Assembly: GCF_009676705.1 (NCBI RefSeq)
Contig: NZ_CP046046.1
Location: forward strand, 1,240,001-1,304,000
DNA: 64,000 nucleotides
Origin: Spiribacter sp. 2438
GTDB taxonomy: Bacteria; Pseudomonadota; Gammaproteobacteria; Nitrococcales; Nitrococcaceae
Direction of reading: 5' to 3'
The translations under genes were made by a program, and so were the position numbers. The notes under the pieces are model-generated. The model made no database searches, was not told the origin of the DNA, and was given only the letters and a program-made list of their open reading frames with translations. Numbering within the stretch: position 1 is the first letter of the stretch; each line of letters begins with the position of its first letter. This document shows, piece by piece, positions 1 to 7,069 of this stretch.

Positions 1-439
1 GACCCAGCGTCAGGGTCGAAACCGGGATCTCGAAGCCCGCGATCGGCCGGGTGTTCAGCCAGACAAAGCCAATTTCCCCCAGCAGAATGGTGTCCACGTG
101 AATGTGAACCTGTCGGGCATAAAGGGAGATCAGGAGCACCCCCGCGGCAAATAGCGCCGGGAAGACCAGACCAATGGCCGCGTCCATGCGTACCAGCCGG
201 GACTGGGCGATCCACTGGGTCAGCACGACGGTAAGCACTCCGGCCAGTGCCGCGCCAATCACGGGAATCGGTCCGCTGAGTTGCCGGGTCACCAGCCAGA
301 CCAGAATGATCCCGAACACAATGGAATGGCTGATGGCATCGGAGAGCATGGCGCTACCGCGCAGGACCAGAAAAGTGCCCAGCAGGGCCGCGGAGGCCGC
401 TGCCAGCATGCCGGTGATCAGGATGCTCGCGGTGATCAC
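1..439 (-). CDS. Metal ABC transporter permease, second subunit (partial, 3' end outside window)
   Basis: This is the second integral-membrane permease of the ABC-3 (ZnuB/MntB/TroCD) metal importer; about 146 codons lie in the window and the rest is beyond position 1. It begins with a GTG at 439 that overlaps the TGA of the upstream permease (GTGA). The product starts with a hydrophobic helix and then has the family pattern GTFLVLRGSAMLSDAISHS, the conserved loop after the first helices. Two different permeases after one ATPase is the arrangement of TroABCD/SitABCD-type Mn/Fe importers rather than of ZnuABC, which has one. Function as a membrane channel subunit is inferred from family and context. 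Confidence 0.88.
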   Translation of the reverse strand, partial: MITASILITGMLAAASAALLGTFLVLRGSAMLSDAISHSIVFGIILVWLVTRQLSGPIPVIGAALAGVLTVVLTQWIAQSRLVRMDAAIGLVFPALFAAGVLLISLYARQVHIHVDTILLGEIGFVWLNTRPIAGFEIPVSTLTLG

Positions 440-1389
440 CGTTTCAGCCCCCGAACCGGCACATGCCGGCGCCGGAGATCCGCGCTCGATCGGGATTCGC
501 GGGTCAGCGTCCGTGACAGACGTCGGCGAGCCCGCCATCGCCAGATGACGCCGCGCCCCGGCGCCAGCGTCAACGACACCAGCACAATGGCGGAAATCAG
601 CAGAACCACCACCGGGCCGGTGGCCAGGCCGCGCCCCGTGGCGCTGATCAGCGCGCCACTTCCACCCGCCAGCGCCCCCAGGAAGCCGGCGAGAACCACC
701 ATGCCCGCCAGTGACCCGACCCACTGACGGGCAGCCGCGGCGGGAGCGATGAGCATGGCCACCATCAGGATGACGCCCACCAGCTGCAGGCCGACCACCA
801 CCGCCACCGCGACGATCAGGGTCAGGGCAGACTGCAGGACCATTACCGGCAACCCCGCCGCCCGGGCCGACTCCGGATCGAAGGTCACCAGCTTGAATTC
901 TTTCCACAACAGCAGAACCACCGCTGCAATCAGGACGCCGGCCACCGCCATCAGCTGAATGTCCCCGCGGGTAATGGCGGCGGCCTGGCCAAACAGAAAA
1001 GTGCTGAGCCCGGCGGCACCGGCATCACCCCGGGACTGGATCACCGTGAGCAGAACCGTACCGATGGCGAAATAGACGCTGAGCGCGATCCCCAGGGCCG
1101 CGTCGGTCTTGAGCCGGGTGCAGCGGGTGATCACCAGCACGGTACCCGCCGCCAGTCCGCCGGTGACCAGCGCTCCGGCCAGCAACAGGCCAAGGTGGCG
1201 ATCACCGGCGATCAGAAAGCCGAGGCAGACCCCGGGGAGCGCGGCGTGGCTGAGGGTATCGCCCAGGAGGCTCTGTTGACGCAGCACCGCGAAGCTACCG
1301 AGCACCCCGCTGATCGCGCCCAGCAGCGCGGCCCCGATGACCACCAGCTGAACCACCCGGCTTCCCAGCAGTTCTGCAAGCAGGCTCAT
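436..1389 (-). CDS. Metal ABC transporter permease, first subunit
   Basis: This 317-residue protein belongs to the ABC-3 permease family that carries Mn2+, Fe2+ or Zn2+ across the inner membrane with the ATPase and binding protein encoded just upstream. About eight or nine hydrophobic segments fill residues 10-280. The family loop LGDTLSHAALPG is at about residues 42-53. The last 30 residues form a basic cytoplasmic tail rich in Arg. Its ATG overlaps the stop of the ATPase gene (ATGA at 1386-1389) and its own TGA overlaps the start of the second permease, so the four genes are probably translationally coupled in one operon. The transported metal is inferred from the neighbouring mntR, not from the permease itself. 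Confidence 0.93.
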   Translation of the reverse strand: MSLLAELLGSRVVQLVVIGAALLGAISGVLGSFAVLRQQSLLGDTLSHAALPGVCLGFLIAGDRHLGLLLAGALVTGGLAAGTVLVITRCTRLKTDAALGIALSVYFAIGTVLLTVIQSRGDAGAAGLSTFLFGQAAAITRGDIQLMAVAGVLIAAVVLLLWKEFKLVTFDPESARAAGLPVMVLQSALTLIVAVAVVVGLQLVGVILMVAMLIAPAAAARQWVGSLAGMVVLAGFLGALAGGSGALISATGRGLATGPVVVLLISAIVLVSLTLAPGRGVIWRWRARRRLSRTLTRESRSSADLRRRHVPVRGLKR

Positions 1390-2141
1390 GGCGTCAAACG
1401 ACGTCCATAAGTGGCCCGAAGGTTGTCTTCGGTAAAAACGCTTTTCAGCGGCCCCTGTGCCACCACCTGGACATTGACCATGATCAGCCAGTCGAAATGG
1501 GCCTCGACGTTGGTCAGGTCGTGATGGACAACAATGAGGGTCTTGCCGCGGTCACGAAGCCGTTTGAGCAGATCCAGAATGATCCCTTCGGTGGTGATGT
1601 CCACACCCGCGGTTGGCTCATCGAGGATCATGAGGGGCGCGTCCTGAACCAGCGAGCGTGCGATGAACACCCGCTGCTGCTGCCCACCGGAGAGCTCGCT
1701 GATCTGACGGTGGGCCAGGTCCGCCATCTCCACTTCGTTCAGGGCTGCCATGGCACGCGCCCGGTGGTCGCGCCCCGGCCGCCGGAACCATCCTATTTCG
1801 CCGTAGAGCCCCATTTCCACCACATCCACCGCCGTCGTTGGAAAATCCCAATCGACACTGTGGCGCTGGGGTGCATAGGCAATCTGTCGGCGCATCTCCT
1901 TTACCGGTCGCCCGAAAAAACGGACATGGCCTGCCACGGGGCGCAGCAGGCCAAGTACCGATTTCAACAGCGTGGATTTACCGGCACCATTGGGGCCAAT
2001 AACGGCCGCCATCACCCCCGGTGGCACGTCCACATCGATATCCCAGAGGACCGGGGCTTGACCGTAGGTCACGGTCAAGTCCTCGACGTGCAGTGCCAGG
2101 CCGGGTTCGTGGGTCGTTACTTGTTCCAGGTTTGCGCCCAT
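1386..2141 (-). CDS. Metal ABC transporter ATP-binding protein
   Basis: This 251-residue cytoplasmic ATPase powers the metal importer. Visible motifs are Walker A GPNGAGKST (residues 49-57), the ABC signature LSGGQQQRV, Walker B LMILDEPTAGVD and the switch histidine in VVHHDL. Length and motif order are normal for the ZnuC/MntB/SitB family. The ATG at 2141 lies inside the end of the binding-protein gene, an overlap of 25 bases, which supports one operon. The N-terminal ~15 residues precede the usual family start and could be dispensable. Confidence 0.95.
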   Translation of the reverse strand: MGANLEQVTTHEPGLALHVEDLTVTYGQAPVLWDIDVDVPPGVMAAVIGPNGAGKSTLLKSVLGLLRPVAGHVRFFGRPVKEMRRQIAYAPQRHSVDWDFPTTAVDVVEMGLYGEIGWFRRPGRDHRARAMAALNEVEMADLAHRQISELSGGQQQRVFIARSLVQDAPLMILDEPTAGVDITTEGIILDLLKRLRDRGKTLIVVHHDLTNVEAHFDWLIMVNVQVVAQGPLKSVFTEDNLRATYGRRLTP

Positions 2142-3097
2142 CCCTCGAGTTCAGACGGCCACTCGGCCACGGTGCCACCCAGTGCATGGGTGATCTGCTC
2201 GGTGTTGGAGCGGATCATGCCGATATAAGTGCCTTCGGCGGTGTCGGCGTCACCCAGGGCATCGGAATAGAGTTCGCCACCGATGCGGACGTCATGACCC
2301 ATGGAATTGGCCTCCGCCACCATGGACTCGATGGTACGCGGGTTGATGGTGGTTTCGACAAACACCGCGGGCACCTGGTTGTCGACGACGAACCGGGCCA
2401 CGGAGCGGATATCGCCAATGCTGGCCTCGCCCTCGGTGCTGATCCCCTCAATGGCCTCGCTGGCGGTGATGTTGTAGGCATCGCCATAGTAATAGAACGC
2501 ATCGTGAGCCGTGACCAGCATACGCTGCGACTCGGGAATCGAGCCGATGGACGCTTCCACCCATTCGTGCAGAGCGGAGAGCTCGGCCTGATAGGCGACC
2601 ACGTTGGCTTCGAGATCGTCCAGGCAGCCGGGCCGCTGCTCCGCAATCGCGTCAGCGATCACCGGGGCAATCTGACTCCAGCGCGCCACGTCCATCCAGA
2701 GATGAGGATCAATCACGCCGGGTTCTTCTTCCAGCAACTCGCCTTGATCATAAGTGGCGTCGACGAGACTCACCGTGGGGATCCGCCGGGAGAAATTCTC
2801 CAGCACCCTAGCCATGCGCTCTTCCAGGGCCGGGTGAACGTAGAAAATGAGCTCAGCGGACTCGAGGGCCCGCACCGCCCGGGGGGTTGCTTCGTAGTAG
2901 TGAGGATCGGTTCCTGGCCCCAGCAGCACGTCAACCTCGGCGCAATCGCCGGCCACCTGCTGGGCGACATCGCCGATCATGCCCACGGTGGCCAGTACCT
3001 GCAGTGGCGCTTGGTCCTGGGCGGCAACGCCACCACTGACGGTCAGCCCCACCGCCAGCGACGTTGTAGCCGCCAGTTTTGCAATCGAATGCGTCAT
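2117..3097 (-). CDS. Periplasmic Mn/Fe/Zn-binding protein of ABC importer (TroA/MntA family)
   Basis: This cluster-9 solute-binding protein delivers the metal to the permeases. The ATG at 3097 is chosen because it is preceded by AAGGAG and begins a signal peptide (residues 1 to about 26, AxA-like site at GGVAAQ); the reading frame extends further upstream without a signal. Metal-ligand positions of the TroA fold are present: His66 in GTDPHYYEATP, His132 in DPHLWMD, Glu248 in VFVETT and Asp279 in LYSDAL. A His-His-Glu-Asp set is typical of Mn/Fe-type binding proteins. The acidic His-rich loop of ZnuA proteins is missing. Together with the adjacent mntR this favours manganese (or iron), which is inference. 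Confidence 0.92.
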   Translation of the reverse strand: MTHSIAKLAATTSLAVGLTVSGGVAAQDQAPLQVLATVGMIGDVAQQVAGDCAEVDVLLGPGTDPHYYEATPRAVRALESAELIFYVHPALEERMARVLENFSRRIPTVSLVDATYDQGELLEEEPGVIDPHLWMDVARWSQIAPVIADAIAEQRPGCLDDLEANVVAYQAELSALHEWVEASIGSIPESQRMLVTAHDAFYYYGDAYNITASEAIEGISTEGEASIGDIRSVARFVVDNQVPAVFVETTINPRTIESMVAEANSMGHDVRIGGELYSDALGDADTAEGTYIGMIRSNTEQITHALGGTVAEWPSELEGWAQTWNK

Positions 3098-3120
3098 TCG
3101 CTTGCTCCTTGCTCGTGGAT

Positions 3121-3138
3121 AGTTAGCACAACCTAACT
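3121..3138. promoter_or_regulatory. Probable MntR operator (DtxR-type palindrome)
   Basis: The sequence AGTTAGCACAACCTAACT has perfect 6-base arms (AGTTAG/CTAACT) around a 6-base centre. It resembles DtxR/MntR-family boxes of the TTAGGTT-type. It lies between the divergent importer and mntR genes, immediately downstream of the importer's probable -10 hexamer, where a bound repressor would block initiation. Confidence 0.72.
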
Positions 3139-3145
3139 CCGTTTT

Positions 3146-3172
3146 TTTATACTGACAATACTGGCTTGGCAA
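3146..3172 (-). promoter_or_regulatory. Probable promoter of the metal importer operon
   Basis: On the minus strand, TTGCCA (3167-3172) and TATAAA (3146-3151) are separated by 15 bases. The spacing is short but the -10 is good. The palindrome at 3121-3138 would cover the start site. Confidence 0.45.
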
Positions 3173-3201
3173 CCCTGACCGGACGCTTTAGGCTTGCACT
3201 G

Positions 3202-3639
3202 ATGGTGGAGCGAAAAGTCCCGCTGCCCGATACCGAGACCCATGCGGCGCAACATGCCTCGGTGCGACGTGCCCACGAGACCGAACTGGTCGAGGATTAC
3301 GTTGAGCTGATCGGCGAGCTGCTGGATAACCTGGGTGAAGCGCGGTCGGTGGATATCGCCAATCGAATGGGCGTCAGCAAGGCCACTGTCGCCAACATGG
3401 TCAAGCGTCTCGGCGAGCAGGGACTGGTCGAGGCCGAGCCCTACCGATCCCTGTTTCTCACCGACGCCGGCTGGCGGATGGCGCGGCAATCCCGCACCCG
3501 TCACGCGGTGGTGTTCGAGTTCCTCCGGGCCATGGGCGTCAGCGAAAGCACGGCCCGAATCGACGCCGAAGGCATTGAGCATCATGTCAGCGAGGAAACG
3601 CTGGCATTGATGCGTGAATACATCAGGAGCATCCGATGA
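3202..3639 (+). CDS. mntR: Manganese-responsive transcriptional regulator MntR (DtxR family)
   Basis: This 145-residue protein has an N-terminal winged helix-turn-helix (about residues 25-95, with the recognition segment VSKATVANMVKRL) and a DtxR-type dimerisation/metal domain (about 96-145). Candidate metal ligands are in EDYVE near residue 31, in TRHAVVFEF near 101 and in DAEGIEHH near 121-128, as in MntR proteins. It has no SH3 domain, as is normal for MntR. The ATG at 3202 is preferred over an upstream TTG at 3166. It is divergent from the importer across the palindrome, so Mn-dependent repression of the importer is expected. Its stop overlaps the next start (ATGA at 3636). Confidence 0.9.
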   Translation: MVERKVPLPDTETHAAQHASVRRAHETELVEDYVELIGELLDNLGEARSVDIANRMGVSKATVANMVKRLGEQGLVEAEPYRSLFLTDAGWRMARQSRTRHAVVFEFLRAMGVSESTARIDAEGIEHHVSEETLALMREYIRSIR

Positions 3640-4115
3640 CCAAAACAACGGCCTTCTCCCGAGTTACCCCCTCCCGTGTTGCCACCATGGCCCTGGGCAC
3701 CCTACTGCTCAGCGGGACGGTCTCCGGCCTCGATTTGGATATTCAGGTTGCCAGCACCCCGACCTGTGGCTGCTGTGGGGCATGGATTGAGCACCTCGAG
3801 GACGAGGGCTTCAATGTCACGGCCTACCAGGTGGACCATGCCCAGCTGAACGACATCAAGGCGGGCCTCGGAATCACACCGGGACTGGCGTCCTGTCACA
3901 CCGCCGTGATCGGGGATTACTTCATCGAGGGGCATGTGCACGCCAACGAAATTCGTGCGCTGGTCGGCGAAGGCCCGGACGCAAGAGGATTGACGGTACC
4001 CGGCATGCCCATTGGCTCCCCGGGCATGGAGATGGGCGACCAGCGGGATGCTTACGAGACGTTGCTCGTTACCCATGACGGCGAAACCGTGGTCTTCGAG
4101 ACCCACAACCAGTAG
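3636..4115 (+). CDS. DUF411 family periplasmic metal-binding protein
   Basis: This 159-residue protein has an N-terminal hydrophobic segment (about residues 14-31) that looks like a signal peptide or anchor. It then has the DUF411 hallmark TPTCGCCGAWIEHL, with Cys44, Cys46 and Cys47, a second site SCHTA with Cys87 and His88, and the closing GMPIGSPGME motif near residues 123-132. Members of this family are usually linked to copper or other thiophilic metals, but the biochemical role is not settled. The ATG overlaps the mntR stop, so it is almost certainly cotranscribed with mntR. That link to a manganese regulator is unusual and is discussed as a finding. Confidence 0.88.
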   Translation: MTKTTAFSRVTPSRVATMALGTLLLSGTVSGLDLDIQVASTPTCGCCGAWIEHLEDEGFNVTAYQVDHAQLNDIKAGLGITPGLASCHTAVIGDYFIEGHVHANEIRALVGEGPDARGLTVPGMPIGSPGMEMGDQRDAYETLLVTHDGETVVFETHNQ

Positions 4116-4135
4116 CAGCCGGCTGCGGTGCCTCA

Positions 4136-5041
4136 TTGATTCCTGATATCGACTTCCCGCGACTGCAAGCGAGCGAACCGGACACGCTCCGGGCCATGTC
4201 TGAGGCGGCCCGCGAGGTCGGTTTTCTGACTTTAAGAAATACCCCGATCAGCGCCGCTCAACAGACCGAGGTGCTGGACACCTACCGCCGGTTTTTCCAT
4301 CAGCCTGCCGCCGTCAAGGCCGAAGTGGACATGGCCATCACCGGTGCCAACCGGGGCTGGGGATCGTCCGGGTCGGAACAGGTGGATCCGGCCGCCAACC
4401 CTGACTACAAGGAAGTCTTTGACTGCGGCATCCCGCTGGACCCCAGCGATCCCCTCTCAGAGCTACCGGTTTATGCACCCAACCGGTGGCCGGCAGACCC
4501 GCCGGAATTTCGCCCGGTGATCGAGGACTACTTCCGGCAGGCCCGGGCTGTTGCCATGGCAGTGCTGCGGGGAGTCGCCGAAGGTATTGGCCGCGACCGG
4601 GAGGCATTTGCCGACCAATTTGCCCGCCCCATGGCGCTGTTACGGGGCAACTACTACCCGCCCCGCCCGGCCTGGGCCGGTGCCGACGATTACGGCATCG
4701 CCGCCCACACCGACTATGGCTGCCTCACACTGCTGGCCAGTGACGGCAGCGCTGGGCTCGAGGTCCAGCGGCGGGATGGCGCCTGGCAGGACGTGGAAGC
4801 GGGACCCGGCGTCTTTGTCATCAACTTCGGGGAAATGCTCGAGATGTGGAGCGCCGGTGCGGTCAAGGCAACCCCCCACCGGGTGATCGGTGGCGCTGAG
4901 GAGCGGCTATCCGTGCCGTTGTTTTTCAATCCCGATTACAACGCGAATGTCGCGCCACCGGGATCCGCTCGGCCCATTAGCGCCGGAGCGCATCTCAGCC
5001 ACCGCTACGCTGAGACGTATCTTCACCTGTCCCGGCATTGA
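4136..5041 (+). CDS. 2-oxoglutarate/Fe(II)-dependent oxygenase, isopenicillin-N-synthase-like
   Basis: This 301-residue cytoplasmic enzyme belongs to the IPNS/DIOX-type non-haem iron oxygenases. The N-terminal DIOX_N region starts IPDIDFPRL and includes GFLTLRN. The iron triad is His191, Asp193 (HTDYGCLTLL) and His248 (TPHRV). The 2OG-binding Arg257-x-Ser259 follows in RLSVPLFFNP. TTG at 4136 is taken as the start because the family N-terminus IPxIDF begins there; the next ATG (4196) would remove it. The gap to the DUF411 gene is 20 bases and to the next gene 13 bases, so an operon is likely. The substrate is unknown. Confidence 0.88.
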   Translation: MIPDIDFPRLQASEPDTLRAMSEAAREVGFLTLRNTPISAAQQTEVLDTYRRFFHQPAAVKAEVDMAITGANRGWGSSGSEQVDPAANPDYKEVFDCGIPLDPSDPLSELPVYAPNRWPADPPEFRPVIEDYFRQARAVAMAVLRGVAEGIGRDREAFADQFARPMALLRGNYYPPRPAWAGADDYGIAAHTDYGCLTLLASDGSAGLEVQRRDGAWQDVEAGPGVFVINFGEMLEMWSAGAVKATPHRVIGGAEERLSVPLFFNPDYNANVAPPGSARPISAGAHLSHRYAETYLHLSRH

Positions 5042-5054
5042 TGCGGAGCCTTGC

Positions 5055-5876
5055 ATGTTGTCGGACCCCCGCATCACCGGAATGTTACGGCTCCTGAAAG
5101 CAATCACACGACCACCCGCCGGTTTTCGACGTATCGCCATGGCCCTCTTGCTGGGCGCACTGACCCACCTGCTGTTCGCCGCCGGGGTTCTCGCAATGAT
5201 GATTGCCATGTTTCACGGCATGAGCCAGACCTTTGGCCAGGTCCCGTCGCCCGGATCCTGGGCGGTCAACGCCCTGCTAATCATCCAGTTTCCCCTGGTC
5301 CACTCGCTACTCCTGACACCCCGAGGCACGCGGTGGCTTGCCCGGATGGTGCCCGGCCCGCACGGCAGGACCCTCACCACCACCACCTACGCGTTGATCG
5401 CTGCCGTCCAGCTACTCCTGCTTTTCACCCTCTGGACTCCTTCGGGTATCGTTTGGTGGCAGTCCGAGGGAGTCGCCTTCTGGATGCTGTGCGGCGCCTA
5501 CGCGCTTGCCTGGCTCATGCTCACCAAGGCGAGCTTTGACGCCGGCGTGGAAGTCCAGTCGGGCGCTTTAGGCTGGATGTCGATGCTCGCTGCCACCAAA
5601 CCACGCTTCCCGGATATGCCAACCCTCGGCTTATTCCGCGTCATCCGTCAGCCAATCTACGTTGCCTTTGCACTGACACTCTGGACCGTGCCCGTTTGGA
5701 CTCCGGATCAGCTGATGCTGGCAGTGAGTTTCACCGCCTATTGCCTGCTGGCGCCGAAGCTCAAGGAACGCCGTTTTCTGAAACGCTATGGTGAGCGGTT
5801 CCGTCGGTACCAGTCCGCCGTGCCGTACGCTTTGCCGACACCCGGATCTTTTATCTGGCGGAGAGGGAGGGATTGA
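5055..5876 (+). CDS. Membrane methyltransferase, NnrU/isoprenylcysteine methyltransferase-like (MddA-like)
   Basis: This 273-residue protein has about five or six membrane helices (about residues 30-55, 70-90, 110-130, 140-160, 195-235). Its C-terminal half, with FRVIRQPIYVAF and then LKERRFLKRYGERFRRYQ, is the S-adenosylmethionine-binding pattern of ICMT-like and NnrU-domain methyltransferases. The best-known member of similar architecture is methanethiol S-methyltransferase MddA; whether this one makes dimethyl sulfide cannot be decided here. ATG at 5055 lies 13 bases after the oxygenase stop. The last ten codons run through a copy of the 3' end of tRNA-Ser (5852-5874), so the C-terminus is probably not ancestral. 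Confidence 0.75.
   Translation: MLSDPRITGMLRLLKAITRPPAGFRRIAMALLLGALTHLLFAAGVLAMMIAMFHGMSQTFGQVPSPGSWAVNALLIIQFPLVHSLLLTPRGTRWLARMVPGPHGRTLTTTTYALIAAVQLLLLFTLWTPSGIVWWQSEGVAFWMLCGAYALAWLMLTKASFDAGVEVQSGALGWMSMLAATKPRFPDMPTLGLFRVIRQPIYVAFALTLWTVPVWTPDQLMLAVSFTAYCLLAPKLKERRFLKRYGERFRRYQSAVPYALPTPGSFIWRRGRD
5852..5874. repeat. Direct repeat copy 1: duplicated 3' end of tRNA-Ser
   Basis: These 23 bases are identical to 5947-5969. That stretch covers the last 19 bases of the tRNA-Ser gene, including CCA, plus 4 flanking bases. This copy forms the end of the upstream methyltransferase coding region. Confidence 0.85.
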
Positions 5877-5916
5877 TTCGGCCCTCCGGGCCTCACCCTT
5901 CGGGCACGGTCAGATA

Positions 5917-5940
5917 CAAAAACGGGCCCTAAAGGGCCCG
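5917..5940 (-). terminator. Rho-independent terminator of tRNA-Ser
   Basis: Read on the minus strand, a CGGGCCC stem, TTTA loop and GGGCCCG are followed by a run of five T. It lies just downstream of the tRNA-Ser gene. Confidence 0.8.
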
Positions 5941-5946
5941 CTTTCG

Positions 5947-5969
5947 TATCTGGCGGAGAGGGAGGGATT
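5947..5969. repeat. Direct repeat copy 2: 3' end of tRNA-Ser in place
   Basis: Second copy of the 23-base repeat, made of the 3' end of the intact tRNA-Ser gene and 4 downstream bases. The copies are 95 bases apart. Confidence 0.85.
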
Positions 5970-6040
5970 CGAACCCCCGGAGCCCGTTAGGACTCACCGC
6001 ATTTCGAGTGCGGCGCTTTCGACCACTCAGCCACCTCTCC
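5951..6040 (-). tRNA. tRNA-Ser (anticodon CGA)
   Basis: This is a 90-base class II tRNA with the CCA end encoded. The acceptor stem pairs GGAGAGG with CCTCTCC. The anticodon stem CCGCA/TGCGG encloses the loop CTCGAAA, giving anticodon CGA for the codon UCG. A long variable arm TGAGTCCTAACGGGCTC and a standard GGTTCGAATCC T-loop follow. It ends at a strong terminator (5917-5940). Confidence 0.97.
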
Positions 6041-6050
6041 TGTGGCGCGA

Positions 6051-6080
6051 AGTGTACAACATCCCGCAACAGGCAGGAAA
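6051..6080 (-). promoter_or_regulatory. Possible tRNA-Ser promoter
   Basis: On the minus strand TACACT (6051-6056) lies about 11 bases before the tRNA 5' end and is followed by a GC-rich discriminator, as in growth-rate-regulated stable RNA promoters. The -35 (TTCCTG or TTTCCT) is weak. Confidence 0.35.
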
Positions 6081-6139
6081 ACGTCTTCTGCCAACACGTT
6101 ATAATCGTGGATTACCTTGCTGTTACATGGATTCCGCCC

Positions 6140-7069
6140 ATGACGAATCAGAGCTGCGCAACCCAAACCCTCGCCAATGCCCCCAGGGGCTTCACCGCCT
6201 ACGAAGCCATTCGCGAGCGGCTGCCAGAGCCGGTGCGACAGGGCGAGGCACGCCGGGCCGCCCATCTCGAAGCCATTGCCGATGCCTTTGACACGGTTCT
6301 GCTGGATGCCTATGGCGTGCTCAACCGCGGCCAGCAGGCGATCCCGGGGGTGCCCGAACGGGTCCGGCGGCTGCAGGCCGCAGGCAAGCGGGTGATGGTG
6401 GTGTCCAATGTGGCCGGTTTTGCTCATCGAACGTTGATGGAGCGTTATCAGCGGCTGGGATATGCCTTTGCGCCGGATGATGTCATAACCAGCCGAAAGT
6501 CCCTGGTTCGGCAGCTGGAGGCCGAGGCGCCCCGTCACTGGGGCATGATTGCGGCGGCGCATTTCGGGCCGGACGAATTCCCGCCGCTGGACTACCGGAT
6601 GATCGCCGATGAGCTTGCCGATTATGAGCGGGCCGAAGGCTTCCTGATGGTGGGCGCTTCGGAGTGGACCACGGACCGACAGGCCCGTCTCGTTGAAACC
6701 CTGCGGTCCAATCCGCGACCGCTGTACATCGCCAACCCGGATCTGCTGGCGCCCCAGGAGGGCGGTTATTCCACTGAGCCAGGCACCTATGGCCACGAGA
6801 TCATGGACCGAACCGCGGTCACGCCGATTTTTTGCGGCAAGCCCTACCCCGGCATCTTCCAGTTGGCGCTGGAGCAACTGGGATCAGCGCTGGATCGGGA
6901 TCGCACCCTGATGGTGGGGGATACCCTGCACACCGACATTCTCGGGGGTCAGGCCGCCGGGCTGCAGACCGCTCTGGTCACCACCACGGGTGTCCTGGCG
7001 GACATGGACATTGATGCCGCCATCGCCACCTCCGGCATCGCCCCGGACTGGGTGCTGGATCAGGCCTGA
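6140..7069 (+). CDS. HAD-superfamily class IIA hydrolase (TIGR01459-like)
   Basis: This 309-residue NagD-type protein has motif I LLDAYGVLNRG (nucleophile Asp56), motif II VVSN near residue 95, then the IIA cap. It ends with motif III/IV in GKPYPGIFQLAL and MVGDTLHTDILGG. In motif I the second Asp (+2) is Tyr58, so the usual general acid/base is absent; the TIGR01459 branch typically has an aromatic residue there, and the reaction is unknown. ATG at 6140 is the first good start after the tRNA. A TATAAT at 6100-6105 could be its -10. It converges on the next gene and overlaps it by 10 bases. Confidence 0.85.
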   Translation: MTNQSCATQTLANAPRGFTAYEAIRERLPEPVRQGEARRAAHLEAIADAFDTVLLDAYGVLNRGQQAIPGVPERVRRLQAAGKRVMVVSNVAGFAHRTLMERYQRLGYAFAPDDVITSRKSLVRQLEAEAPRHWGMIAAAHFGPDEFPPLDYRMIADELADYERAEGFLMVGASEWTTDRQARLVETLRSNPRPLYIANPDLLAPQEGGYSTEPGTYGHEIMDRTAVTPIFCGKPYPGIFQLALEQLGSALDRDRTLMVGDTLHTDILGGQAAGLQTALVTTTGVLADMDIDAAIATSGIAPDWVLDQA

